The position numbers and the translations under genes are program-made. From assembly GCF_028372415.1 (NCBI RefSeq), contig NC_092876.1:217793528-217857527 (forward strand): 64,000 nucleotides of DNA, read 5' to 3'. Of the stretch, positions 52,546 to 63,650 are shown in pieces (positions within the stretch are counted from its first letter, which is position 1; the number at the start of each line of letters is the position of its first letter). The notes below the pieces were generated by a model, which saw nothing but the letters and a program-made list of their open reading frames with translations, was not told the origin of the DNA and did no database searches. This DNA is from Notamacropus eugenii (lineage: Eukaryota; Chordata; Mammalia; Diprotodontia; Macropodidae).

Positions 52546-54629
52546 AGAATAAGCATATATTTTTAAATTTGGCCAAAATGTTGGTTTTGCTTGACTACAT
52601 TTATTTGTTATAGGAGAGGACTTCTAAGGTGGGGGGAGGGGAACCTGGAATTGGTGATAGGTATGAAGAAATTATAAAAGTGCTTCAGTGAAATATTTTA
52701 AAATATAAAGAAGAAAGCAGAAGGAAGTTCAGAAGAAAACAGAAGAATAGGGCAGTTTTATAGCTACCATGTTAAATTTAACATACACATAGCCCATTTA
52801 TGGGGAGGAGGGGGCTCTATCATTCTAATTTCCACTCACATTGGTGTGCTAGGTCCTCAGAGCTTAGTTATGTCTCCCCTCAGAATTTTAGAGGTAACCC
52901 TAATGGGTTAAGGGATTTTCTCTAATACTTTTGATCTCAAGCCAAATCTGATATGTTTCCCCTACCAATACTAATCACTAGTAATCATCTCTTCAATATT
53001 GTCAAATCAGCAATTATTGCTCCTGTATGGTTTAACCAGTTAGCTCAATATCATTGATAACCAATTAACATCAGTTAGCTTTTACCAAGGGATACTTACT
53101 GTGAAGATACAGCAAGAAACAAAGTATTGTAACATCACCCCTAGGGCAATGGGCACACTAGGGCACGTTCTCCCCTCTCTCTCTCTGACCCTGGGGAGAA
53201 TGAACTAAAACTTAAAATGTGGGCTTACAAAACATTCTTTCCTAATCAAGGCATTCTCTCCTCTACCCCTTGGGCCTTAGAGAGGGTTTAAACTCAAAGC
53301 AATAGACACAAAGCATTCCTCCTACTCAGTTTATTGCTGGGGGGGACAAAGTTGGTAGACAAGTCACTCTTTTGATAACAGAACATGGTGTCTCAGCTGC
53401 CAAGTTCATCCACTTAAGAGTTGGTTGGGTCATGGAGGTTACTTCTCAAGGATGACTTTTTTTCTGGGCTCACCTGCTTCAATTAAGGACCTCTGAAATC
53501 TCAGGCAACTTTGTGAAGCTTACAATGTCATACATAGCCTGATCCATTTCATCTTTAATCATCTTCCACCTAAGATCAGGAAAGTAACACACTGAGACAA
53601 AACAGTAGTGCCATGAATTCATGCCATGTGGCTGCCCCAGTGAGGCAATAAGACTTCCACCATCAGCCCCTGATATTTCTCTCTCTCTACTCAAAGGCTT
53701 ACAACATTTCTTCCTCACTCATCATCAGGTAAAAGAGAGAAGTTCTGTTAGAGACTTTTGTATGCACCCTTAGTTCTTTTCTTCCTTTGTCATGAAGCAA
53801 ACCAAAAGGAAACAGTCACAGAAAACCTGTGCACTCTGAAGTAGAACATTCACCACCATATTCCATCTCCCATGTCTAGAAGCAGGCTGACCCAGCCCGG
53901 GAGGCTGAACAGTGACAGACAGAGTGCAGTACACCTGCTGGAAGGTCTGAGCCTCTACTAGTCAGTCTCCTAACTTCCTCACACATACTTTAAAAAAAGC
54001 ACATAACAAGTTTACCATTTTGTATATAACCCTGCTTTATGTTCTTCTTTGCATATTGAAAAGTTCTTGTTTGCTGATGCAAGTTAAGTTCATTGTAAAA
54101 AAGGAAAAAAAAACTATGTCTTGTCCTGAAAGGAGTAAAGATGGTACTCAAGAAAATAGTCAAAGAACAAAAGGACACTGGCCCCTTTCCCCCTGGCCTC
54201 TCCTGTTTCCAAAATTATAAAGTGATGGCGGTCCTCTTTGTCCAAGCCTTTTGCTTCTCTTTCATATTCCTGCTGCCAGTCTTTTGATCGTTTCACTGCT
54301 CATCAGAGGGTAGGCAGGGAAAATGAAAGGTAATGGAAGCCAAATCACTCCATATTCTTCCTTGTTAGCAGCTCTGATTAAAGTGTTCAGTGAAAGGGAA
54401 AGCTGAAGCTATTGTGTAAAATTGAAGGGTCTGAGTTTACTCACCATCTTATTTAACTCTCAGGACTCCCTGCTCCTCTATCCCTCTGCCTTATCTCAAA
54501 CTCTCTGTGTTTCTTCCATTAGCGTAAATAATCATAGATTGGCCCCTTTAAAGATTGTGCCCATAACAATTCCTTTTTCCTAAGCGCAAAAATAAACAAG
54601 ACCAGGAAATTATTACTCTCAAGGAGGCA
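52546..54629. other. Mostly unassigned; possible old LTR or repeat at about 53,040-53,420
   Basis: At 53040-53420 the minus strand contains 'agcaataaactgagtagg' (AATAAA) and the block has an LTR-like feel, but ends, TATA and target duplications are not visible. Antisense frame 53479-53718 has no known domain. No SINEs recognised. Confidence 0.25.
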
Positions 54630-54710
54630 GTCAATCAATCTGCAAGCATTTATTAGGCTCCTACTGTGTGCAAGGAATGGTGCTAGGCACGGGAGGTATA
54701 AGTACAAAGG
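54630..54710 (+). repeat. Family K start, fragment
   Basis: 'caatctgcaagcatttatta', 'ggctcctactgtgtgcaagg', 'ggtgctaggcacgggaggta'. Confidence 0.6.
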
Positions 54711-54984
54711 TATTTCTAGTGTAACTTGAGATTAGCCAATGAGAACCCAACCCCTATGAGCATGCATAGGCTTATGCAATCTCCTGCGTGGATTTTGGAT
54801 CAAGCTTTGATATTCTATGACTGTTTCCAGTCTGCTTACTACCTGATAAGGGAAAGGTTTTTCCATTGGCTTCTGAGTCATAACTGAGCATGCAAAAGGC
54901 CCTAAACTTTCCTACTCTCTCTTTCCTGTCTGGTTTCATTTGAATAAGACTAAAACTGCCATAAGCCTGCAGGTAGAGGCAATT

Positions 54985-55505
54985 TTTAAAAAATATTTGT
55001 AATTTTTATTTTCAGTTCCATATTCTTCCCCTCCCCTCATCCATCCTCTCATCAAGAAGACAAGAAATATTATATCAATTATATGTGTGAGGTCATGCAA
55101 AAAATATTTGTATGTTAGCCATGTTGCAAAGAAAAAAGTGAAAAAATGTTTCGATCTGCACTCAGAGTTCATTAGTTCTCTCTCTGTAGGAGAGAGATTC
55201 ATCAAGAGTCCTTTGAAATTGTCATGGATCGTTATATTCATCAGAGTAGCTGAGTCTTTCACAGTTGATGGTCACTACAATCCTGCAAACCAACAGGTTT
55301 TACTCACTATGTTCTACTCAGTTCACTTTGCATCAACTCATGTAAGTCTTCCCAGGTTTTTCTGAAACTATTCCTTTCATCATTTCTTAGAGCACAATAA
55401 TATTCCATGACAATCATATTTTACAACTTGTTCAGTCAATTCTCCAATTGATGGTCATGTCTTTAATTTCCAATTCTTTGCCACCCACATGAGGGCAACT
55501 TGTAA
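54985..55505 (-). mobile_element. L1 3' end, antisense
   Basis: Antisense L1 3' UTR and ORF2 end in the usual order: 'atgttagccatgttgcaaag', 'tttcgatctgcactcagag', 'catcaactcatgtaagtc', 'agagcacaataatattcca' and 'tcaattctccaattgatgg'. Frames are broken. The 92- and 108-codon frames here derive from it. Confidence 0.75.
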
Positions 55506-55544
55506 ACTAGGGAGGCAAACGCTGGACAAGAGTCTTTTCTGAAT

Positions 55545-55990
55545 GACAGTATGGCATTGGGAACAGAAGATGAGTATTTGAATCAGGAAGGGGTTCATCC
55601 CTGCCCTTGACAAACCTTAGTTTTATGATCCTAGGCAAGTCATTTAACCACGAAGTAGCACAGGCAACTCTCTAGTATTATAAATTAGCAATACAGAGAA
55701 AAACAACTTTGAAAGACTCATGAACTCAGATCATAGCAATGAAAAACCATGATTCCAGAGGACCAATGAAAAAGCATACTATGCACTAGCTGACAGATAA
55801 GTGATAAGTACAAAATACAGAATGAGATAGAATTCCTTGTCATGTCCAACGGGGGAATTTTCTTTGTTTAGCTGTGCATATTTGTTTTGAGGGTTTTATT
55901 TTTGTTGGGAGGAGGGGAGGACAGAGAGAGAAACCAGGGGAGGGAGAGAAAATAAATGCTTCTTAATTTTTTTAATATTATGATTTAGAG
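55545..55990 (+). mobile_element. SINE family D head joined to a LINE-type 3' end
   Basis: 55545-55700 has 'ctaggcaagtcatttaacca' and 'caggcaactctctagtatt'. From 55700 the phrases 'ccatgattccagaggaccaa', 'tgtgcatatttgttttgagg' and 'gggaggaggggaggacag' resemble a repeat 3' UTR I have seen in marsupial DNA but cannot name. Confidence 0.4.
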
Positions 55991-56373
55991 ATAAATTTCT
56001 GATCAGTATCATAGAACTCTCCACGCTGCTGAAATCACAAGGACAGACCTTCTTCCACAAAAGAAAAACAAAAGAAATTCTTCCCTATAACCCATCCCTG
56101 CCCCCCCTTAGAAAATCATTGCAGGCACCTTAACAACAGCAGAAAGGACTCTGCTTTAGCTCTTCTTTCTCTCATGGTGGAGAAAAAGAAGCCCACAGAA
56201 CTTATCTATTCTTCTTTTCTCCTTCCCTTGACTCTTCTTGTCTGCTAAAGACTGCTACCTAGCCTCTCCAAAAAACTGGCAACAGACATTTGCAAGCCTG
56301 AAGGAAATCTGTACAGCCCCACCTCCCACTGCGAGCATAGGGCCAAACCCTGTTGTTGCTCTGCAATGCCCTT
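55991..56373. other. DAPL1 upstream flank, repeat-free
   Basis: No repeat recognised over the ~380 bp before the promoter core, unlike the flanking DNA. GC content rises towards 56,300-56,400. This is the natural place for proximal regulatory sites. Confidence 0.4.
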
Positions 56374-56403
56374 AAAGGGCCCTTTCCACCGCCTGTATAA
56401 AAG
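56374..56403 (+). promoter_or_regulatory. DAPL1: DAPL1 core promoter: 12-bp palindrome and TATA box
   Basis: The consensus TATA element 'tataaaag' lies at 56396-56403. A perfect palindrome 'aaagggcccttt' lies at 56374-56385, ending 10 bp upstream of it. A start site about 30 bp downstream of TATA would fall near 56425-56430, giving a 5' UTR of about 60 bp before the ATG at 56486. A strong TATA box fits the tissue-restricted expression known for DAPL1. No factor can be assigned to the palindrome from sequence alone. Confidence 0.75.
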
Positions 56404-56424
56404 GAGGGTGCAGTGGAGAAAGTA

Positions 56425-56485
56425 CTACCCAGGCACTCAGCAGAAGCAATAAGGACCAGCAGGAGCAGCAGCTACAGCCCACACT
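56425..56485 (+). other. DAPL1: DAPL1 5' UTR (start site estimated)
   Basis: The estimated start is ~30 bp from the TATA box. The leader is short, contains 'caggagcagcagctacagc' and has no upstream ATG before 56486. Confidence 0.6.
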
Positions 56486-56543
56486 ATGGCAAATGAAGTA
56501 AAAGTCATCCTCTTGCCCCTGAAAGGGGGCCATCCTCCTGCAG
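56486..56543 (+). CDS. DAPL1: DAPL1 exon 1, coding part
   Basis: Reads MANEVKVILLPLKGGHPPA plus the first base of the next codon, then a donor 'gcag|gtaggc' at 56543/56544. Mammalian DAPL1 begins MANEV...KGGHPPAVKAGG, with the exon ending inside the valine codon; length (19 codons) and phase agree. The central residues K-V-I-L-L-P-L differ from the placental sequence I recall, so this part is variable. The ATG has A at -3 and G at +4. DAPL1 is a ~107-residue, largely disordered protein of the DAP family. Reported roles are epithelial differentiation, restraint of retinal pigment epithelium proliferation and, for vertebrate egg orthologues, occupying the exit tunnel of dormant ribosomes. The remaining exons are outside the window. 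The start of DAP itself differs, so DAPL1 is preferred. Confidence 0.88.
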
Positions 56544-56944
56544 GTAGGCTGACCTCTGACCTACAAGCAGCTTAAGGCCTACTGTTGCTGCTGCACTGAG
56601 TTTCCTCATTCATTCTTTTCATAGAATTTCACCCACAGAAGCAGAGACTTCTGAATCTTTTAGAGGATTTTTTTTAACTTCATGCCCTTTGATTTCTTCT
56701 GGTGTCTTCAGGCTTCTTGGCACCTACGTGAAATCAGTATCAGGTGATTTTTTTTTAAAGCTAAATCCTGGCTATTTTTCAAAGGAAATTTGAAATTTGT
56801 GGCAATCATGGGAGGACAGTATGAGTTGTTCTGAACCTTCCCTTCCCTGCTGACCCTCTGAGTGTGTGTCAAGAGCATCCCCAACTGGCCAATGAGGTTT
56901 GTTGCCAAGGAAACCTTACTCCCAGGGTTCAGGTTATAAGATTC

Positions 56945-57412
56945 CATTGGTTCATAGATTAGTGCTGGAAGAGAGCTCAGAAGCTGTCTAGTCCAAACCC
57001 ATCATTCTATAGTTAAGAAACTGAAGCTCAGAAAAATTTTAATGACTTACCCAAGGTCACACAAGTATCAGAGGTGGAATTTGAAACTAGGTCAATTAAC
57101 CAGCATTCATTAAGCACTTTGCACCAAGAACTCTGCCTTGCCGGGGACACCAAGTAAGGTAAAAATCCAGCCCCTGCCTCCAAAGAGCTCATATTCTATT
57201 GGAGGAAACTATGTGCAAATAACTGTGCCTCCATGATACATACCACATAAAGGAGAGACAGCCAATCTCAGAGAGAAGGCACTAGGTCCTCTGGTCCAGA
57301 ACAAGTGCATATCTCCTTAAGGCACCTGTATGGACAGCAATCATCACAGGGGGCCAGACTAGACAGACTTTAGATGACCCCTTCTGGCTCTAAATCCTAG
57401 GATCTTATGATC
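56945..57412. mobile_element. Intronic cluster: antisense MIR, family K, sense MIR tail
   Basis: 56945-57090 antisense MIR ('ttaagaaactgaagctcaga', 'cttacccaaggtcacacaa'). 57091-57290 K ('cattaagcactttgcacc', 'gcccctgcctccaaagagc'). 57340-57412 sense MIR tail ('ccccttctggctctaaatc'). Confidence 0.6.
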
Positions 57413-57987
57413 TGTACACATAAGAAGCAGCTTCTACCTCGGAAGTGGCACTCATATGTTTCTCCTCCTCTTCAGCCTCTGGGTGGGCAAAGTTAAGAAT
57501 GGTAGAGGAAGCTGTGAAAATGTCTTTTGATAAGTATGCAAGCACAAGGGGGCCAGCTTGAAAAGACAGCTCCCTAGGTATTTTGCAAAGCATCCACATT
57601 TTTTCCCCACATCTGCTATTTATAACAACCTGCTGAAAGCATGGAAATCAGTTCTATTGTAACTCATCTGCATGTGCATATGGATGGGCAACAGCCAAGA
57701 AGCCTATTTTTAGGGAGGCCTCTTTCCTCGTGGTGCTGGTATTCTTAATTTCTTCTAAAAGAAATTCTGAAAAGCTCAACGTCTGTGTGCTTTGTTGTAT
57801 CATCTAAGTCCTGGAGATGCCTTCCTTCCCTGATGCAATCCTCTACAACTTGGTCGCCAAGTGGCACCACATAGAAAGTCTGACCATAACAAAGATGAAG
57901 GAAGGAAAAGACTAAGGTTCAGGCGTCTGGTCACCCAGTTAGCAGAATCAGGTGCTGAAACTTTTACTTCTGAGATCTACTAGAACA
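57413..57987. other. Unassigned intronic DNA
   Basis: No repeat recognised. The antisense frame 57405-57599 has no known domain. Confidence 0.35.
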
Positions 57988-58236
57988 TATGGTCAACTAG
58001 GTGGTGCAGTGGATAGAGTGCTAGACCTGTAGTCAACTGATTTCAAATCTGATCTCAGATGCTTACTAGCTGTGTGACCCTGGGCAAGTCACTTAAACTT
58101 GTTTGCCTCAGTTTCCTCCTCTGTAAAATGAGTTGCAGAAGGAAATGGCAAACCACTCCAGTATCTTTGCCAAGAAAACTCTAAATAGGGTCACAAAGAG
58201 ACAGACACGACTGAAATGACTGAACAACAAAAAGAA
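57988..58236 (+). mobile_element. SINE family B, full length
   Basis: 'caactaggtggtgcagtgga', 'tagctgtgtgaccctgggc', 'tcctctgtaaaatgagttgc', 'ggcaaaccactccagtatc' and 'gactgaaatgactgaacaac'. Well preserved, with intact A/B-box-like head. Confidence 0.88.
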
Positions 58237-58330
58237 CATAAGCTCTTTGAGGAGATTTTTGTCTTTTTTATCCCCATTCCTAGCTCAGTCTTTGACAAAC
58301 AGTAAGTATTTAATAAATGTCTGCTCATTT
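58237..58330 (+). mobile_element. L2 LINE 3' tail
   Basis: 'acataagctctttgaggaga', 'cattcctagctcagtcttt' and 'tatttaataaatgtctgct'. The preceding SINE B abuts it. Confidence 0.65.
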
Positions 58331-58589
58331 AAATTGAATTTTAAAGTTCTAATTTCAGGCATCCTATAACAACGAAAAGTGTTAATAGTTGCAAAGTTAT
58401 TTAAATATATGTAATAATCAATATTTCTTTATATTTGAAGAAAATTTTGCTAATTTAGCTATGGATTGTGTGGATTACTCTCCTTTGTGCAGCCATCTAC
58501 TTAAAAACTAAGAGACGAGAGTAAAAGTATTATTAAAATAGAAAGTCCAAAATTAGAATTGACTAAATTATAATGTACCTATGAGAAGC

Positions 58590-59255
58590 ATTGTAATGCA
58601 ATGAAAAAATGCGTGAGATCTGAGGTCAGAAGACCTGGGTTCTTCCACTTGCTAATGTATAAACTTGGATCTGTTATTTAGCCTCTTTACATCTTGGTTT
58701 CCTTATCTGTAAAATAAGTAGATTGGACTAGGTGATTTCTAAGGTTATTTTTAACTCCAAATTTATGATCCTGTGATTCTAAAAACACAACAAAATGGAG
58801 ATTTGATGAAAATCCTCATATTTTCTGAAGACAATGGTATGAAAACATCGACTACAGTTGAACTTGTAGTCAGAAAGCTCTAAGTTCAAATCCTACCTTA
58901 GATATTCTGTGTGATCTGAGGTAACTTCTTAGAGTCTCAGTTTCCTCAACTATCTGATGGAGATAAGAATATCTCTACCATATACTTCACAAGATTGTTG
59001 AAAGAAGTACATGGAACAGCAATTTGCAAATTCTAAAACACTCCAGAAAAGTCAACTCCTCTTGTTCGGTCCTTCAGGGAAGTCACCATCCTTTGATGTA
59101 GCAGTTACTTTGATTATAATAAATTCCTACTCTGTTGTTTACTATTTATTACTCTTTCTGGATCTTAGTTTCTACATTTGTAAAATTAGAGGGTTGGATT
59201 AAACGACCTCTGAGGTGCATTCCAGGATGAATTCTATGAGACCGTGATCTTGTTT
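58590..59255 (+). mobile_element. Three sense MIR/THER1-type SINEs in a row
   Basis: 58590-58790 ('agaagacctgggttcttcc', 'ctgtaaaataagtagattgg'); 58850-59010 ('ctaagttcaaatcctacc', 'gagtctcagtttcctcaac'); 59140-59255 ('tggatcttagtttctacat', 'ttggattaaacgacctctg'). Confidence 0.65.
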
Positions 59256-59309
59256 GTGTTTATATCTGAAGATGTTCATTGTGGGGTGATGCCACAGACA
59301 TGATCAGAT

Positions 59310-59705
59310 AATAGCTATCATAATAATGAACATTTATATAGCACTTTAAGATATTTTAAGATGTGCAAAGTGCTTTAGGGGAAAGGAAGGGAACAAGCTT
59401 TTGTTAAGTGCCTACTATGTGCCATGTACTAAATTATAAATATATATGTGTGTGTGTGTACACACATATGTATATACACGTATGTGTATGTGCATAGATA
59501 AACATAAATTACCTCATTTGATTCTCACAACAACCCTGAGAGATAGGTAGCATTATTATCTCCATTTTACAGATGAGGAAACTGAGGCAAACAGAGGTTA
59601 AGTCTAAGGTTAAAGTTAAGCTAGTATCTGAGAATGGATATGAACTCAGGTCTTCCTGACTCCAATTCTAGTGCTCTACCCACTGAGCCACCTAACTGCC
59701 TATCT
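59310..59705 (-). mobile_element. SINE family A, antisense, with simple-repeat insertion
   Basis: 'catttatatagcactttaag', 'gattctcacaacaaccctg', 'acagatgaggaaactgaggc', 'gtcttcctgactccaattc' and 'cactgagccacctaactgcc'. A family K start ('gttaagtgcctactatgtgc') and a TATG/CACA tract at about 59438-59500 interrupt it. Confidence 0.75.
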
Positions 59706-59883
59706 GAGGTCAAGAAGGTTCTTGGAATGCTTGACTTGATCACTGAGACTTAAATGATGGAAGTTTGTAAATGATGACTTGAAATGGAGGCCATATAAAC
59801 CCATTACTGTAGTCAGACATTAGATCTCAATAATACTGGGTATCAAGGTCTGAATGATTCTGTGTTAGTTACTGCTACAATAA

Positions 59884-59917
59884 AAAAGAAAGAGAGAGAG
59901 AAGGAAGAAGGAACAAA

Positions 59918-60001
<84 letters not shown>

Positions 60002-60110
60002 AAGAAAGAAAGAAAGAAAGAGAAAGAAAGAAAGAAAAAGAAAGAAAGAAAGAAAAAGAAAGAAAGAAAGAAAGGAAGGAAGGAAGGAAGGAAGAAAGAA
60101 AAAAAACTCT
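59884..60110. repeat. (GAAA)n polypurine microsatellite, ~225 bp
   Basis: Almost pure GAAA units with a GGAA segment near 60073-60092, all purine on the + strand. The 85- and 91-codon frames (K/E/R-rich sense, S/F/L-rich antisense) are artefacts of the repeat. Confidence 0.97.
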
Positions 60111-60595
60111 ATAAATTGAAAGATACCAGCAAATGCACAATGGAAAATAAACTCTACAGAGAAGACAGGCTGACTATAACTCTCCCCTCCTGATAGATGC
60201 TAAGAGCTGGGTGGCTTCACTTTTACATAGACATAAATATCTTCTATTGCACTACAGCTAACCACAGTTAAATTTGTGCTATAAACCAGAAACACATTAA
60301 ATGTGAATACATCAGGAGGCCCAGGCTGCATTCAGTAAAGCTTAGCTTTGAATTTCCTGTCTCTGTTGCTTTTAGTTTCAAAAGAACCACATTACTTCAA
60401 CAACATCAAAAGCAACAAAAATTGTACTTAGAAAGCATCCTGGGGAGGCCAAGTACATGATAAAGGGAAAAGAATACAGTCAGGGAATAGTTACACAGCT
60501 AAGTAACTGTTTGATTTGGCTTTGAATAAGGGACCCGCTGAGGGTTATTCCAGTGAACTCCTAAACAGAGTCCTGTGCGTCACTAGGAGGCATTT
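60111..60595. other. Unassigned intronic DNA
   Basis: No repeat recognised. Confidence 0.35.
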
Positions 60596-60965
60596 TGGTA
60601 CAGTGGAAAGCTAAAGATTCCTAACGCCTTTCTCTGTCACTTAGTTCTTTCTATATGACCTTGAGCAATCAATCAATCCACTAGCATTTATTAAGTGCCT
60701 ACTGTATCCAGGCACTGGGAATACAAACGACAATTGAAATAGCTAGCCTTTCTGTAATTCTTAAGTTTGCAAAGGGCTCGTTACATATTACCTCATTTGA
60801 TCTTCACAAAAAATCTTTGAGGTAGGTGCTGTTATTCTCCCCATTTTACAGATGAGAAAACTAAGGCTGAAAACAAGGGTAAGTGACTTAGCCAGGATCA
60901 CACAGCTACTAAGTGTCTGAGGCAAGATTCAAACTTGGGACTTCTTGAGTCCAAATCCAGCCCTC
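60596..60965. mobile_element. Sense MIR head and K start, then antisense family A SINE
   Basis: 60596-60735: 'ggtacagtggaaagctaaag', 'gcatttattaagtgcctact'. 60736-60965 antisense: 'gcaaagggctcgttacatat', 'ccattttacagatgagaaaa', 'ttagccaggatcacacagc'. Confidence 0.65.
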
Positions 60966-61025
60966 TCTCCTCACCGTCCTCAAGGAACTTAGGTTCTGTT
61001 GAACAATTCATTGTAAGAGTGAGTG

Positions 61026-61350
61026 TAGTAGAAAGAGTGCTGGGTTTGGAATCAGAAGTTGTTGTTGTTCAGTCATTTCAGTCATGTCTAACTTCATGAT
61101 CCCATTTGGGGTTTTCTTGGCAGATGCTGGAGTGGTTTGTCATTTTCTTTCTCCAGCTCATTTTCCTGGGGAAACTGAGGCAAGCCAGGTTAAGTGACTT
61201 TCCCAGGCTCACGCAGCTAGTAAGAGTCAGAACACGTAAGTGCAAATACTAGCTCAGACATTCACCGTGTGACCTTAGGCAAGTTGCTTAATTTCTGTAG
61301 TACAGTAAACTAGATAATCTATAAAGGCCCTTATAGTTCTAAGATCTTTT
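61026..61350. mobile_element. Sense MIR SINE split by an antisense family B SINE
   Basis: MIR head 61026-61059 ('gtagaaagagtgctgggttt', 'ggaatcagaa') resumes at ~61226 ('tgcaaatactagctcagac', 'gtgaccttaggcaagttgc', 'aaaggcccttatagttc'). The B insert 61060-61225 runs 'gttgttgttgttcagtcatt' to 'cacgcagctagtaag', lacking its tRNA-like head. Confidence 0.75.
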
Positions 61351-61404
61351 GATCCTGCCACTTTGTAGAAAGTGAGGAGCTCATCAAGGTGAGGGCAGGA
61401 GGGG

Positions 61405-61464
61405 GAAAGGCATAGGCATTTGTATAGTACCTACTACGTGCCAGATTTTATACACACACACATA

Positions 61465-61511
<47 letters not shown>

Positions 61512-61715
61512 GTATAATATTTTATAAATATTATCATAGTAGTCCTGGGGAAGTAGTTGCTGTTATTATTCCCATTTCACAAATGAATAAACTGAGGCAA
61601 ACAGAGTTTAAGTAACTTCCCCATACGGCCAGTAAGTGTCAAAGGCTGGATTTGAATTCAGGTCCTCCTGATTCCAGGTCCAGCTTTCTACCCACTGAGA
61701 CACCTAGTTACCTCC
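61405..61715 (-). mobile_element. SINE family A, antisense, with (CA)n(TA)n insertion
   Basis: 'tcctggggaagtagttgctg', 'ataaactgaggcaaacagag', 'ttgaattcaggtcctcctga' and 'ccactgagacacctagttacc'. A (CA)n-(TA)n tract sits at about 61450-61511 near its distal end. Confidence 0.75.
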
Positions 61716-62194
61716 CAAAAGCCTATGTGGTATGACGCAGAATCAGGGCTGATGCTGGGAATAAGAACAAGACAGCAGCTGTTTAAATAGTCAGCTCCAA
61801 GAAAAAACTGGGGCTTCCAATGATATACTGATGAGACCGATCACAGGAAATTATGTGTGTGGATTCAGGGAAAGAGTCGAGAGAACCATTCCCCCACCCA
61901 AAGAAGGATGCAGCTGATGATGAATCAGGGAGGAGGATGAAGAGATACTGGTTTGAAGAGAGTCCCATGGGTCCTGTTGAGCACCCTCAAAACTGACTTG
62001 AAAAGCTTCCAATATGAATGAATAATAATTTAGAGTCATTTGATCCTTGATAAAAGACTTCAAATGGAAGGTATTGGTGGCAAATCTAAAATATGTACAA
62101 ACCTTTGACTTAATGCTTTTTATTAAAATGTGCACAATGTCTTCCTGGGTAGGAGGAATTGCATCTAATTTTTTTCCATCCTAATTTCAATAAC

Positions 62195-62335
62195 TGGCAA
62201 CCAGAAAATGCCAAGCAAAGTGACCTTCACCAAGTCATGTGATTTTTCTACGCTACTGTTTTCTCATGCATAAAAGAAGTGTCGGACTGAATGCTTTCTG
62301 AGGGCCTCTCTAACTCTAATCTTATATTCTCTAAA
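62195..62335 (+). mobile_element. MIR-type SINE
   Basis: 'cttcaccaagtcatgtgatt', 'tctcatgcataaaagaagtg' and 'gagggcctctctaactcta'. Confidence 0.6.
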
Positions 62336-63404
62336 GAAATTTCAGCCTAAAGAGTTGCATGCATACTTTGAGTTGGGATTTTTCCTAAGACATAAACTCT
62401 TGCAAAAATAGTTTTGTAATGAAAGTATATTCATTCAAAATCTGAACAGTTGTACTGTTAATAAGCAAGGCTGATGTGTAACAAAACATAGCAAAATTTT
62501 ATTTTCTATAAAGAACTTCAAGTTTTCAAAAGTAGTAATTGAAAAAGCACAATTTTCCTTTTCTCAATTTCCCCTTTTAGCTTTTCAGGTAAAGTGAAAT
62601 CATTGGATTAGTGTTGGCAATAAAGAGGTAAAATGTGTGCTATCTGAAAGTTGAGTATTATTTTTCCAAACTCTTATTGCAAGGATCAAAACCTTACTTT
62701 GATAATCTATAATTTTGTTGGTGTGAGTACTCCCTCCTTATAATGCAGTAATCATCCTGAATCACTGTGGCCTTTCTGGTGTTTAACCTCTCCAAGTTTG
62801 GGCAGCAGATGCAGACATCCATCATTCAGTTTGTACCCGAAACCTCAGCAGCTTGGTCAGACCCACAAGATCTCAGGGCTACCCTGATGTCACAATAAGT
62901 CCTTGGAGTCCGATATTAGAAAAGGAAGAAAATACCAGACATTGAATGGGAACTTAGGACACCTGGGTTCCAACTGCGATGTAAACAGCTCAAAATAGAC
63001 CTTACCTGCTCTTAAACTATGTTGTCAAGAAATATTGATTGAATAAATTTAGTTCCTCAGGTCCCCAGAGATCTTCTTAATGGTGCTGGCAGAGTATGAC
63101 TGGTATTTCTAGCAGAGTTTTATCAATGAACCTTAACAACTCAGATAGGAGGCTTCCTTTCCATCCAATTTACTCACCCACACGTATCATGGCCATAACC
63201 TCTGCACCTCAATCTATCCATCTGTAATACAGAAATAATGTCTGCTTTAAGGAGATATTTTTAGGACAAATATAATTATGTAGTTAAGTATGTGCTTTAG
63301 AAAAGAAATGGTATTATAAAGACATAAGAGATCATTATTGTATCTAAGGCCTCCCAACCATAAATTATGAATCTCTGCAAAGGAAGGAAAGGAGGAAAAC
63401 ATGA
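62336..63404. other. Unassigned intronic DNA
   Basis: No repeat or exon recognised over ~1.07 kb. The segment 62400-62800 is AT-rich and free of SINE landmarks. Confidence 0.35.
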
Positions 63405-63650
63405 GTTTATTAAGCAATTGCTACGTGCCAGGTTCTGCACTAAGCACTTTGCAAATATTACCTCATCTGATTCTTACAACAACCTGGGAGGTGTTATTGT
63501 TATCCTCATTTACAGATGAGAAAACTGAGGCAAACAGAGATTAATTGACTTGCCTAGGGTCACACAGCTAGTAAGTATCTGAGATTGGATTTGAACTGAG
63601 TCTTCTTAACTCCAAGCCCAGTGCTCTATCTACTGTACCGTCTATGACAC
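63405..63650 (-). mobile_element. SINE family A, antisense, full length
   Basis: 'tttattaagcaattgctacg', 'cacttgcaaatattacct'-like start, 'gagaaaactgaggcaaacag', 'gcctagggtcacacagctag' and 'tctatctactgtacc'. The tail shows the family's ACAACCTGGGAGGT phrase. Confidence 0.82.

Noticed and set aside
53040..53420. Second antisense LTR with AATAAA
   Set aside because: No matching TATA, terminal TG/CA pair or TSD found; kept only as a low-confidence note.
59862..60140. 85- and 91-codon open frames on both strands, rich in K/E/R or S/F/L
   Set aside because: They are translations of the (GAAA)n microsatellite; no start context, domain or conservation argument.
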